Translations under genes and position numbers: made by a program | Source: Mycobacterium sp. E2479 | GTDB lineage: Bacteria > Actinomycetota > Actinomycetes > Mycobacteriales > Mycobacteriaceae | DNA length: 64,000 nt | Assembly: GCF_001667925.1 (NCBI RefSeq) | Contig: NZ_LZJR01000154.1 | Location: 186,001-250,000, forward strand | Direction: 5' to 3' | The notes under the pieces: model-generated | The model's database searches: none | What the model saw: the letters and a program-made list of their open reading frames with translations, nothing else | What the model was told of the DNA's origin: nothing | Shown: positions 43,511 through 51,521 of the stretch, piece by piece | How the letters are laid out: each line of letters opens with the position of its first letter | How positions within the stretch are numbered: position 1 is the stretch's first letter

Positions 43511-43923
43511 GCGCGCCAGCCGGGCCCCGGGTTGAGCACTTCGACTGCGGTCCGCTCGCCGATCTCGAAGACGGCGGCATGACGCTCGTCGACGGGCCGG
43601 ACGGGAGCATCGGCCTTTTCCGGCGCGGAGTCACGGTGTACGCACTGCGCAACTGGTGCCCACACAACGGCGGACCGGTGTGCCTGGGCCCTGTGACGGG
43701 CACCAACGTGACCAAGGGCGGCTACGAGGTCGAGCATGTGCGTGAGGGTGAGATCCTCAAGTGCCCGTGGCACAAGTGGGAGTTCGAGCTCGCGACGGGA
43801 ATGTCGATCACCAAGCCCGTCAAGAAGGTGGAGTCTTACCGGGTCATCATCGAGAACGACCGGGTGTACGTGGTTATCCGACGTCTCAGGAAGCGAAAGA
43901 ATGTCGATACGACCCACGATTGA
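43507..43923 (+). CDS. Rieske [2Fe-2S] ferredoxin-like protein
   Basis: 138 residues. The cluster ligands are complete: WCPHNGGPVC (about 50-59, Cys-x-His) and LKCPWHKWEF (about 83-92, Cys-x2-His). A 10-residue insert with the sequence TGTNVTKGGYEVEHVR separates the two. There is no oxygenase domain, so it acts as an electron carrier or a structural subunit. Its place between two hydrolase-type genes, overlapping both (4 bp and 23 bp), is unusual because that family needs no electrons. GTG at 43507 is set by the GTGA overlap. Confidence 0.85.
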   Translation: MSAPAGPRVEHFDCGPLADLEDGGMTLVDGPDGSIGLFRRGVTVYALRNWCPHNGGPVCLGPVTGTNVTKGGYEVEHVREGEILKCPWHKWEFELATGMSITKPVKKVESYRVIIENDRVYVVIRRLRKRKNVDTTHD

Positions 43924-44986
43924 TTGCGTGGTCCATCCATGGCCGGGCGCCTCCGAGGACATCCGCGAGTTCTTGCCCGCACGCTGGGACGGGCAGCCCA
44001 TCCCGATGATTGGACGTTACTTCTACCCGCCGTCCATCCCGGAATGGACGCCGATTAGTGCTGACGACTCTCGGCCGGCGACGTCCAGCCCCGAGCTGCT
44101 CGCCGAGTCGTGGGATACGGCGATCTCGACAGACGGGGCGATCCTCGTCCCGTTGACACGTGGTCTGATTCCCGAGCCAGACCTCGGGCCGGCGGTGTGC
44201 AGGGCGACCAACGAGTGGCTGCGCGCCCAGTGGCTGGACCACCCAGCGTTGCGCGACCGCGTGGCCGGTGCGGTGCGGGTCGACCCTGAGGACGCCGTCG
44301 CCGCGGTCGCAGAGCTGGATCGGGTCGCCGACGATCGACACTTCGTGACAATCGCGGTGCCATTACAGGGCCGCGAACCATACGGTAGCCGGCGCTACCT
44401 GCCGGTGTGGCAGAAGGCAGCTGAGCTCGGGTTCGCCGTGACGATCTTGGCCGACGGCGGCTGCGGCATCAACCAATTCCCGACTATGGCCGGATATTGC
44501 GAGCACTACGTGGAGTACAACTCCCTGTTGCCGTGGACCGCGGCGATGGTCCACCTAGCGAGCTTCGTGGGTGGCGGTGTGTTCGAACGCATCCCGGAAC
44601 TGCGGATCGTATTTCTCGACGGCGGCGCCGACGTCGTGTACCCGTTCATGTGGCGAATGGACAAGCCTTGGCGCGGCGTCCGCTACCAGGTGCCGTGGAT
44701 CGAGAAGCACCCGACGGAGTATCTCGCCGACCACGTGCGCTTCTGTGTCCAGCGTGCCGAAGGGGCTGCGCTCCCGGCGGCCAGCCTTACGTCGCAGGCG
44801 GCCGGACTGACGGTGTACGGCAGCCGTTTTCCGCACTGGGACGCCATCACCCCCGAAGAGGCGAGTGCGGGTCTGGACGCCGACGCCGCCGAGAGATTGT
44901 TACGTGGCGCCGCGGACTTCTACGGAGGCCGTTTCGCGCGGTGGGCCGCAAAGCTTCCGGCGCGGCCCGGGCTGTCGGTGAGTTAG
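43901..44986 (+). CDS. Amidohydrolase-2 fold protein lacking metal ligands (predicted pseudoenzyme)
   Basis: 361 residues clearly related to the protein at 42368: both share TIDCxVHP near the start, a GGA/GGI..V.PxMxRMDxxW segment, an EYxAxxxxF segment and a PHWDA segment. But the three ligand sites differ: DVH is VVH, MHL is ILA (VTILADGGC), and STDYPHWDA is GSRFPHWDA. The acidic EGG is DGG. All recognisable metal ligands are thus gone while the fold residues remain, so I predict a non-catalytic partner or regulatory subunit of the 42368 protein. ATG at 43901 overlaps the Rieske gene by 23 bp. Confidence 0.8.
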   Translation: MSIRPTIDCVVHPWPGASEDIREFLPARWDGQPIPMIGRYFYPPSIPEWTPISADDSRPATSSPELLAESWDTAISTDGAILVPLTRGLIPEPDLGPAVCRATNEWLRAQWLDHPALRDRVAGAVRVDPEDAVAAVAELDRVADDRHFVTIAVPLQGREPYGSRRYLPVWQKAAELGFAVTILADGGCGINQFPTMAGYCEHYVEYNSLLPWTAAMVHLASFVGGGVFERIPELRIVFLDGGADVVYPFMWRMDKPWRGVRYQVPWIEKHPTEYLADHVRFCVQRAEGAALPAASLTSQAAGLTVYGSRFPHWDAITPEEASAGLDADAAERLLRGAADFYGGRFARWAAKLPARPGLSVS

Positions 44987-45798
44987 TGGCCGGCGCTGGC
45001 TCGGAGCGCGCGACCTCGCCGAACTTTGACCTTGCGGGGCGGGTGGCGATAGTGACCGGCGGCAGCCGCGGACTCGGACGCGCGATCGCGTTCGGGCTGG
45101 CGCGGGCCGGCGCCGACGTCGTGATCACCAGCCGTCGCATCGACAGCTGTCGCGAGACCGCCGCGGCGATCACCGAGGAGACCGGGCGCAATGCGCTGCC
45201 GGTGGCCTGCCATGTCGGGGACTGGGACCAGATCGACGATCTGCTGGCCGAGACGGAGAGCGCGTTCGGTCGAATCGACATTCTCGTGAACAATGCGGGC
45301 CTGTCGCCGATCTACCGGTCTGCTGCCTCGGTCTCAGAGGATCTGTTCGACAAGGTGATTGCGGTCAACCTCAAGGGGCCGTTTCGGTTGATGGCGCTCG
45401 TAGCCGACCGGATGTCCCGAAGCGGGGGCGGGGCGATCGTGAACGTCAGCAGTGTCGCCGCGCAGTGGCCGCGCGGCGATGCGATGCCGTACGGCGCGGC
45501 CAAGGCGGGGTTGAACAATCTCACTACTGCGTTCGCCCACGCGTACGGCCCCGTTGTGCGCGTCAACGCCGTGCAGCCGGGTGCGTTCTTCACCGACGTA
45601 GCCAAACATTGGGACATGGAAGCGTTCGCCAGGCATTGCAGGGGAATCGCCCAACGGCGCGGCGGCGAGCCTGACGAGATCGTCGGCGCTGTCCTGTATC
45701 TGGTCAGCGACGCCGCCAGTTACACCACCGGGGTGACGATCCCGGTCGACGGCGGCTATTGGCAGCCGTTCGAGCTCGCCGCCCGCCCCGATGCGTGA
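44986..45798 (+). CDS. Short-chain dehydrogenase/reductase
   Basis: 270 residues of the classical SDR type. GGSRGLGRAIAFGLARAGA (about 24-42) is the NAD(P) motif, SRR after beta2 favours NADP(H), NNAGLSP and NVSSVAAQ follow, and YGAAK (near 173) has the catalytic Tyr and Lys. GTG at 44986 overlaps the preceding stop by one base (TAGTG). As the last gene of the hydrolase/Rieske operon it probably reduces or oxidises the product of that system. Confidence 0.83.
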   Translation: MAGAGSERATSPNFDLAGRVAIVTGGSRGLGRAIAFGLARAGADVVITSRRIDSCRETAAAITEETGRNALPVACHVGDWDQIDDLLAETESAFGRIDILVNNAGLSPIYRSAASVSEDLFDKVIAVNLKGPFRLMALVADRMSRSGGGAIVNVSSVAAQWPRGDAMPYGAAKAGLNNLTTAFAHAYGPVVRVNAVQPGAFFTDVAKHWDMEAFARHCRGIAQRRGGEPDEIVGAVLYLVSDAASYTTGVTIPVDGGYWQPFELAARPDA

Positions 45799-45799
45799 G

Positions 45800-45880
45800 C
45801 CGGCTCGTCGGGGAATCGCATCGGGATGCGGCTGAGCAACTCGAGCGTTTCGCCCGGCACATAGTGCCCGCGCTTCGCTT
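45800..45880 (+). pseudogene. Possible C-terminal remnant of a luciferase-like monooxygenase gene
   Basis: In one plus-strand frame this gap reads RLVGESHRDAAEQLERFARHIVPALR. It resembles the final helix of LLM-family flavin oxidoreductases (AEQLERFARxVxPALR). There is no start or upstream body, since the SDR coding sequence fills the space before it. The match is short and could be chance. Confidence 0.25.
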
Positions 45881-45895
45881 GGCCGGCGACAATCC

Positions 45896-46363
45896 TCAAT
45901 CGGACTCCTGGGGCCCCGCCCGCATCTCTCTCAGCCGGCTCGTCAGGGGTACGGAATTGCCCTGCGACCAAGTCACTCGCAGACGTCGATGGGCGATGCG
46001 CCAGCCTTCGGGCGTTCGCACCAGCTTGTCGTCGTAGCGGCCGCCGATGACGTAGTGCTCGCCACCCGGGGCCCCGCGGGTAACGTGCTGGGCCTGCAGG
46101 TCGCAGGCGCAATCGGCGCGGTCACCGTCGATCGTGCACCGGGGGTTGGCAATCAGGTGTTGGGTAACGTCAAAGCCCGACAGCACGCCCTCCGCGAACG
46201 CGATGATCGCATCGATTCCGCTGAGCGTGGCCCCGACCTCACACACGGCGTCATCGGTGAAACACGTTCGCAGGAGCTGCGAGTCGCGATCGTCCAGTGC
46301 GTGTGCGTAGCGGAACAGCACATCGTGGATGGCGAGTCGGTCGACTATTTCCTCCGTTGGCAT
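45896..46363 (-). CDS. SnoaL-like (NTF2-fold) protein
   Basis: 155 residues. MPTEEIVDRLAIHDVLFRYAHALDDRDSQLLRTCFTDDAV is the standard opening of SnoaL-like proteins; GGRYDDKLVRTPEGWRIAHRRLRVTW is the closing sheet. A possible catalytic Asp/His set (YAHALDDRD, RYDDK, AHRR) follows the family pattern, but the substrate is unknown. The ATG at 46363 overlaps the stop of the upstream LLM gene by one base (TGATG on the minus strand), so the two are co-translated. A long in-frame extension upstream is excluded by that gene. Confidence 0.78.
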   Translation of the reverse strand: MPTEEIVDRLAIHDVLFRYAHALDDRDSQLLRTCFTDDAVCEVGATLSGIDAIIAFAEGVLSGFDVTQHLIANPRCTIDGDRADCACDLQAQHVTRGAPGGEHYVIGGRYDDKLVRTPEGWRIAHRRLRVTWSQGNSVPLTSRLREMRAGPQESD

Positions 46364-47349
46364 CAGGCACCGAGCCTGGGCAGCACCTTGGACTCGAAGA
46401 GCTCCAGCGATTCCCATCCCAAAGCCGGCGGCATGCCGCCCATCAGCGGCTTGAACATCGCCCCGCCGCGCTGGGTGATGGCCTGCACCGCTTCGTCGGG
46501 CGTGAGCACCTCGTACATGCCCGGGGCGCGCAGGTGGTCGGGGTTGGAAATCTCGGAGTAGGGCGAGGCGCTGTTTGTGGCCGCCCAGCGGCCATAATCG
46601 TTCATCTCGTACATCGCGTGTTTCCCTATGGTCGCCCATGCTTTCTCGGGGTCCTCGGCGACGTGGAAGAACAACACCATTCGCGCGCGGTTGTCCGCTG
46701 GTGGCGGTGCCGCCTTGCCCAATTTCTTGCACTCGGCGATGTAGAGGTCGTACAAGTGGGGGACAAGCGGTTCGTACCCATCGGCGAACTGCGCCGCCCG
46801 CACCGCAGTGGCGGGTACCGAGCCGCCGAGATAGATCGGCGGAGAGGGATTCTGCGCAGGTCGCGGCAGGATGCGCACCGTCGCGCCGCGAAATTCGAAG
46901 GACTCGCCGGTCCAGGCCTGCTTCACCGCTTGGAGCGCCTCCTCCATCATCGACGGGCGCTTCGTGATATCCAGGCCGAATTGCTCGTATTCCTCGACCC
47001 GGTAGCCGGCGCCCACGGTGAACAGTGTTCGCCCGTTGGAGATCAGGTCGAGCACCGCCGCGTCCTCGGCGAAACGCAGTGGGTGGTACAGCGGCAGGAG
47101 GGCTACGTTCGTGCGGATTCTGAGGTTCTCGGTGACCGCGGCAATCCCGGCGCCCAGGACGAGCGGCGATGGCAGATACCCGTCGTTCGAGGCGTGGTGT
47201 TCGAGCAGGTTCACGTCGCGGAAGCCCCGTTTGTCGGCCCACGCCGACATCTCGATTGCGGCTCGGTACAACTCGGGCGCCGGAGCGCCGAAGTCCGGGG
47301 CGCGCATGTCGAACAGAAGCGAGAACGTGTACTCAGCGGGACTCTGCAT
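46363..47349 (-). CDS. LLM class (probably F420-dependent) oxidoreductase
   Basis: 328 residues of the bacterial luciferase-like TIM barrel. LLEHHASNDGYLPSPLVLGAGIAAVTENLRIRTNV is the characteristic EHH segment, VGAGYRVEEYEQFG the flavin loop, and PIYLGGSVPATAVRAAQFADGYEP the phosphate-binding part. In mycobacteria most such proteins use F420; FMN is the alternative. It may oxidise or reduce an alicyclic or alcohol substrate, with the SnoaL protein coupled downstream. ATG at 47349 is the start; the 117-bp gap to the divergent membrane-protein gene has no strong operator-like repeat. Confidence 0.8.
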   Translation of the reverse strand: MQSPAEYTFSLLFDMRAPDFGAPAPELYRAAIEMSAWADKRGFRDVNLLEHHASNDGYLPSPLVLGAGIAAVTENLRIRTNVALLPLYHPLRFAEDAAVLDLISNGRTLFTVGAGYRVEEYEQFGLDITKRPSMMEEALQAVKQAWTGESFEFRGATVRILPRPAQNPSPPIYLGGSVPATAVRAAQFADGYEPLVPHLYDLYIAECKKLGKAAPPPADNRARMVLFFHVAEDPEKAWATIGKHAMYEMNDYGRWAATNSASPYSEISNPDHLRAPGMYEVLTPDEAVQAITQRGGAMFKPLMGGMPPALGWESLELFESKVLPRLGA

Positions 47350-47503
47350 GGACGGATCGTAGTCCGATTGTTGAATAGATTTAGAAATCCAAGCTCTTCC
47401 TTACCGGCTTTCGAGTTAGGTTGCCTGAAGCGTGCGGTGCGATCCGACAGGGCTAAGGAGGCGCGAATGAGTGCGTCAATGAACCGCATCTGCATTTGGT
47501 TGG

Positions 47504-47529
47504 CTTGGGTTCAAGGGGTGATTGCAACA
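47504..47529 (+). repeat. Left terminal inverted repeat of the IS30-family element
   Basis: 26 bp beginning CTTGGGTTCAAGG and ending TTGCAACA; pairs with 48781-48806, 20 of 26 positions. Mismatches lie at positions 1, 2, 6, 14, 15 and 18 from the outer end. Confidence 0.8.
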
Positions 47530-47543
47530 CTTCGTAGTTAGGG

Positions 47544-48799
47544 GTGTTGATGACGGGCCAGCCTCAGCTGTTATCGGTGCAACGTCGGTATTGGGAATTG
47601 ATCGCAGCCGGGGCGTCCTCGGAGGATGCCGGGGTTGCGGTCGGCGTGTCGCCGACGTGCGGTAGCAAGTGGTTTCGCAGGTTTGGTGGTGTGAATCCGC
47701 GATGGTCACCCCCGAAGGGTCAGAAACGGCCGCGGTTGTCGGCTGATGAGCGTGAACAGATCATGATCGGCACTGCTCAAGGTGAATCGATTCGGTCGAT
47801 AGCGGCCCGGCTGGGCCGAGCCCCGTCGACGATCATGCGCGAGATCGCCCACAACGGTGTCATGTGGGCCGTTATCGCGCCCGGTATCGCTTCGGAGCCC
47901 GCCGGGCTGGCTGGGACGCGAAATCAGGCTATTCGGCACGGATTGCTCAGCTGCGCAGTGAACAGCGAGCACGTCGGCCTAAGACTGGCAAGCTGGGTCG
48001 CTGCCCGGCGCTGCGCACCGAGGTGCAAACGTGGTTAGTCAAGAAGTACAGCCCCGAGCAGATCGCTTCGGTGTTGGCCAGGACTTATCCCGATTGCCCG
48101 GAGATGCAGGTGTCCCACGAAACCATCTACAAAGCGCTCTACGTGCAAGGGCGCGGGGAACTGCGCCGCGAGCTGAGCAAGTGTTTGCGGACCGGACGTG
48201 CATTACGCAAGCCACGTGGCCGGGTCGGCGCCCGCACCGGCGGTGGCCGTATCCCGGGCATGGTCAATATCAGTGAGCGGCCCGCTGAGGCTGCTGATCG
48301 CGCGGTGCCCGGGCACTGGGAGGGCGATCTGATTCTGGGCAAAAACCAGCATTCCCAGATCGGCACCCTGGTGGAACGGTCCACCGGATTCGTGCAGCTC
48401 CTGCACCTGCCCGCCCGCCGCGATCCCGACACGGTGGCCGAGGCGATGATTACCACCATCAAGACCTTGCCCCAAGCGCTGCGCCGTTCACTGACCTGGG
48501 ACCAAGGCCACGAGATGTTGCGCCATGCACGTATCAGTATCGACGCCGGCATCGACATCTACTTCTGCGATCCGCACTCGCCCTGGCAGCGCGGCAGCAA
48601 CGAGAACACTAATGGCCTTCTGCGCCAATACTTCCCGAAAGGCACCGACCTGTCCGTGCACTCTGCGGACTACCTCGCCGAAGTCGCCGCCGAACTCAAC
48701 GAACGCCCCCGCAAACGCTTCGGCTGGGACAGCCCCGCCCAAGTCCTCAACCGGCTACTGTCAACCGCGTCACTTGCCACTGTTGCAACCAGACCTTGA
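47544..48799 (+). pseudogene. IS30-family transposase with an internal frameshift
   Basis: Two frames together give a full IS30 transposase of about 415 residues. The first (from 47544) holds the helix-turn-helix region, ending RLGRAPSTIMREIAHNG. The second (from about 47860) starts YRARYRFGARRAGW and carries the DDE domain: GHWEGDLILG, TWDQGHEM, DPHSPWQRGSNENTNG. The junction needs a -1 step near 47858, and no slippery heptamer is evident, so a 1-base indel is more likely than programmed shifting. The N-terminal part alone would lack catalysis. The element may therefore be immobile now, although its insertion looks recent. Confidence 0.75.
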
Positions 48800-48806
48800 A
48801 ACCACC
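48781..48806 (-). repeat. Right terminal inverted repeat of the IS30-family element
   Basis: Read on the complement it begins GGTGGTTTCAAGG and ends TTGCAACA, matching the left end at 20 of 26 positions. TGG follows outside as target duplication. Confidence 0.8.
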
Positions 48807-49521
48807 TGGGGCCGATCGGAACGCTGATCATGATCATCGGACTCGCGATAGCAGGCCTCCAGGTGGCGCCGTCGCCGGACGCGCCGGTGACGTTCTACAC
48901 CGACCACCGGGACGCGATTCAGGCGGGGCTCATGGTCGCCATGCTCGGGGGCGCGCTGTACCTGCCGTGGATGGCAATGCTGGCTCGCTCGTTCAAGCTC
49001 GCTGAGGGGGATCGCTCCGGGATGGCGTACCTGCAGCTGGCGTTCGGAATCACCTTCACGATTCTTGTGGAGTTTCCGTACTTGCTGTTGGAAGTTGCGA
49101 TCTACCGGGCGGGCACCCCGGCCGCTGTTGTCCAGGGCTTGGTCGACACGGCGTGGATAATGGCGGCCGGCTTCGGCTACACCCACGTGGTAGCGGTGCT
49201 GCTGACCGGCATCTACATCGTTCGCGAGCAACGTATGCTGACCGTGTTCCCAGGGTGGCTCGGATGGTTGAACATCGTCTGTGCGCTTTTGTCAGTGCCC
49301 TCCTTTTTCGCGGGAACCGTGACCTCGGGGGTGATGGCCTGGAACGGCATCGTGGCGTTCGGGTTTCCGTCAGTGGGGTTCTTCCCGTGGTATCTGGCGT
49401 GGACGTACGTGCTGCTGCGCATGGAGCGGCGAGCGTCGGCAAACGCGGGTACCAGGCCGGTCGCCGCCGGGGCCTGACGCCCTTATTGATGGGATCTAGA
49501 TAAAAGGCGATCGGGAGTTCG

Positions 49522-50207
49522 ATGAATCGCACTTGCATCTGGCTCGGCCCGATCGGCACCGCGATCATTTATGTCGGGCTGTCGATGGCCGGCCTGGCTG
49601 TCGCGCCGTCGCCGGACGCGCCGGTGGAGTTCTACACGGGCAACCGGCATGCGATTCGGGTGGGAATGGTCGTCGCCATGTTCGGCGGCGCTCTTTACGG
49701 GCCGTGGTTGGCAATGCTGGCGCGTGCCTTCAAACTGGCCGACCGGGGCCGGTCGGGATTCGCCAACTATCAAATCGTGTTCGGCGTTTTCTTGATGATC
49801 GCGACGTTGGTGCCGTTTTACCTGCTAGAGGTCGCCGTCTTTCGGCCCGGCGCCTCGCCCGACGTCGTCCAGGCATTCGTCGATGCGGCGTGGATCATGG
49901 TGCTGGGATTCGTGTACGCCCCGTCTCGGCCGTCCTGCTGACCGGTGTGTACATCTTGCGGGAGTGCCGCGGATCGCGGATGTTCCCCCGCTGGCTCGGG
50001 TGGTTGAACGTGGTCGTGGCGCTACTCAGCGTGCCCGGCCTGTTCACGGGCACTGCGACGGCAGGGGTGCTGACGTGGAACGGCATCGTGGCGTTCGGTA
50101 TACCCTCTGTCGCGTTCTTCCCGTGGCTCGTCGCGTGGACCTATGTGCTTCTGCGCATCGAGGGGCTGGCGCAGGAGTCGGGATGCGAACCCTCAGCCCT
50201 CACGTGA
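49522..50207 (+). pseudogene. Frameshifted paralogue of the neighbouring membrane protein
   Basis: ATG at 49522, after GGGAG, encodes MNRTCIWLGPIGTAIIYVGLSMAG and continues to about 49918 in close parallel with the split gene at 47467. The frame then ends early in YAPSRPSC. The remaining sequence SAVLLTGVYILREC...WLGWLNVVVALLSVPG...AWTYVLLRIEG continues in another frame to 50207. A single-base loss near 49920 explains this. The truncated product (139 residues) would keep about half of the membrane segments. The 3' end overlaps the convergent alcohol dehydrogenase by 15 bp. Confidence 0.78.
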
Positions 50208-51335
50208 AAAGTCGATCGCGACGCGGGCGGACTCGCCGCGGTGAATCAATTCAATGCCCTCGTTGATCTCTTCCAGCGAGATCGTGTGCGACACAACGTC
50301 ATCAAGACTGATCTTGCCTTCGACATACCAGTCGACGTAGCGCGCAGCGTCCTCGACTGTCGCGCTTCCCATCTGCGACCGCCGCCAGGTGCGGTTGCGA
50401 AGCGTGTTCAGAGAGATGCCGAGCGGCGCGCTCTCGGGAATCATGCCGACCGATACGACCTGTCCCCAGCCGAGACTGACGCAGGCGAAGGCCTGCTTGG
50501 TCAATTCGACACTTCCGACGCACTCCAAGGCATGATCGGCCCCCACGCCGGTCAGCTCGATGATGCGGGCCACGGCGTCCACCTGCTTGGCGTTGATGAA
50601 GTCGGTGGCCCCGAACCGCCTCGCGATCTCCTCCTTTGCCGGGTTGACGTCGACAGCGATGATGCGGCTCGCCCCCGCCAGCGCCGCGCCCTGGATCGCG
50701 GCCGCCCCGACGCCACCGGCGCCGAAGATCACGACCGAATCACCCTCGCCGACCTTGGCGGTGAGCAGCGCGGAGCCCAGTCCGGTGGTAACCCCACACC
50801 CGATGCAGCAGGTCGGAATCGCGGGAGGCGCGTCACTGACTTTTGCGATCTGGTCGTCGCGCATGACGCTGTACTCCGAGAATGCGCCGACGCCGAAGAA
50901 GTCGGCGATCGGCTTTTTACCGGACGAGAACCGCGTCAGCTGCGGGTCGCGGAAGGTGCGCTGGAATTCCGCGCAGAAGTTCGTGCGCCCGGAGCGACAG
51001 TAGGCGCAGGTCCCACAGTGCGGGATCACGAACGGCACCACACGGTCGCCGGGCGCGAACCTCGTGACCGCGCTTCCGCAAGACACGACACGAGCGATCC
51101 CCTCGTGGCCGAAGATGACAGGGAACGCGTGCGGAAAGGCGCCGGAGGCGAAGTTGAGGTCGGTGTGGCAGATGCCGGCCGCCTCGAACTTGACCAGCAC
51201 CTCGCGCTCGCTGGGGGCTGCGACGTCGACCATCACGATCGCGAGCTCGGCGCCGGGCTCGAACGCTACGGCGGCGCGCGACGTCACTCCCGGCGATGCG
51301 GCGCTGCGCTGGTCCGGCGGTTCCTGCCCTTGCAT
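50193..51335 (-). CDS. Zinc-dependent alcohol dehydrogenase
   Basis: 380 residues of the medium-chain ADH family, class III-like. GICHTDLNFASG has the catalytic-zinc Cys, GHEGIARV its His-Glu pair; HCGTCAYCRSGRTNFC has the four structural-zinc cysteines; GAGGVGAAAIQGA is the NAD-binding motif, with VDV after beta2 (NAD). The probable role is oxidation of an alcohol to an aldehyde or ketone. ATG at 51335 follows AAGGAG with 7-nt spacing; upstream in-frame sequence is low-complexity. It is divergent from the Baeyer-Villiger monooxygenase across the operator at 51420, so both would be controlled together. Confidence 0.87.
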   Translation of the reverse strand: MQGQEPPDQRSAASPGVTSRAAVAFEPGAELAIVMVDVAAPSEREVLVKFEAAGICHTDLNFASGAFPHAFPVIFGHEGIARVVSCGSAVTRFAPGDRVVPFVIPHCGTCAYCRSGRTNFCAEFQRTFRDPQLTRFSSGKKPIADFFGVGAFSEYSVMRDDQIAKVSDAPPAIPTCCIGCGVTTGLGSALLTAKVGEGDSVVIFGAGGVGAAAIQGAALAGASRIIAVDVNPAKEEIARRFGATDFINAKQVDAVARIIELTGVGADHALECVGSVELTKQAFACVSLGWGQVVSVGMIPESAPLGISLNTLRNRTWRRSQMGSATVEDAARYVDWYVEGKISLDDVVSHTISLEEINEGIELIHRGESARVAIDFSREG

Positions 51336-51419
51336 CTCGGACTCCTTCGTCGCCGCGGGGCGGGGGGCGATTGCGGCCCGCGTAACGGTGACCGGTGGCG
51401 GCCGCATCCATGTTATGTT

Positions 51420-51437
51420 AGACCGACCAGACGGTCG
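51420..51437. promoter_or_regulatory. Palindromic operator, N6 class, between ADH and BVMO genes
   Basis: AGACCG-ACCAGA-CGGTCG. It abuts TATGTT (51414-51419) on the plus strand and a TAACAT box on the minus strand, so one protein could control both divergent promoters. Confidence 0.6.
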
Positions 51438-51521
51438 AATACCCGGAATGGGTAGGCGCTTGATGGTCCTCGGGACCAGAGCTCCCGCGGCACCGGCAGC
51501 GCACTTAGGGAGACAGAGATC

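Larger units (their letters stand above)
47504..48806 (+). mobile_element. IS30-family insertion sequence, 1303 bp
   Basis: The boundaries come from the broken host gene. TGG at 47501-47503 and TGG at 48807-48809 are the target duplication, and removing the element with one copy restores the reading frame. The termini are 26-bp imperfect inverted repeats (20 of 26 matching; shared core TTCAAGG and TTGCAACA). Inside is an IS30-type transposase with DDE residues but a frame change. TIR and TSD lengths fit the IS30 family. Confidence 0.88.
47467..49477 (+). pseudogene. Small multi-spanning membrane protein gene split by an insertion sequence
   Basis: ATG at 47467, after TAAGGAGG, encodes MSASMNRICIWL. 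The frame resumes after the insertion at 48810 as GPIGTLIMIIGLAIAGLQVAPSPDAPV and runs to 49477. Joining at the 3-bp target duplication restores an uninterrupted 234-residue protein with about six hydrophobic segments and the reading IWLGPIG, identical to the neighbour at 49522. The family is unknown to me. The coding parts show no other damage, so the insertion looks recent. A restart at ATG 48830 could yield a shortened product. Confidence 0.8.

Noticed and set aside
45817..45830. CGCATC-GG-GATGCG hairpin as a bidirectional terminator
   Set aside because: A 2-nt loop is too tight for a stable hairpin and the sequence is explained as possible old coding DNA; left unannotated.
47544..48038. 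Separate 164-residue gene in the insertion sequence
   Set aside because: It is the N-terminal half of the transposase; its last 55 residues are out-of-frame sequence after the indel.
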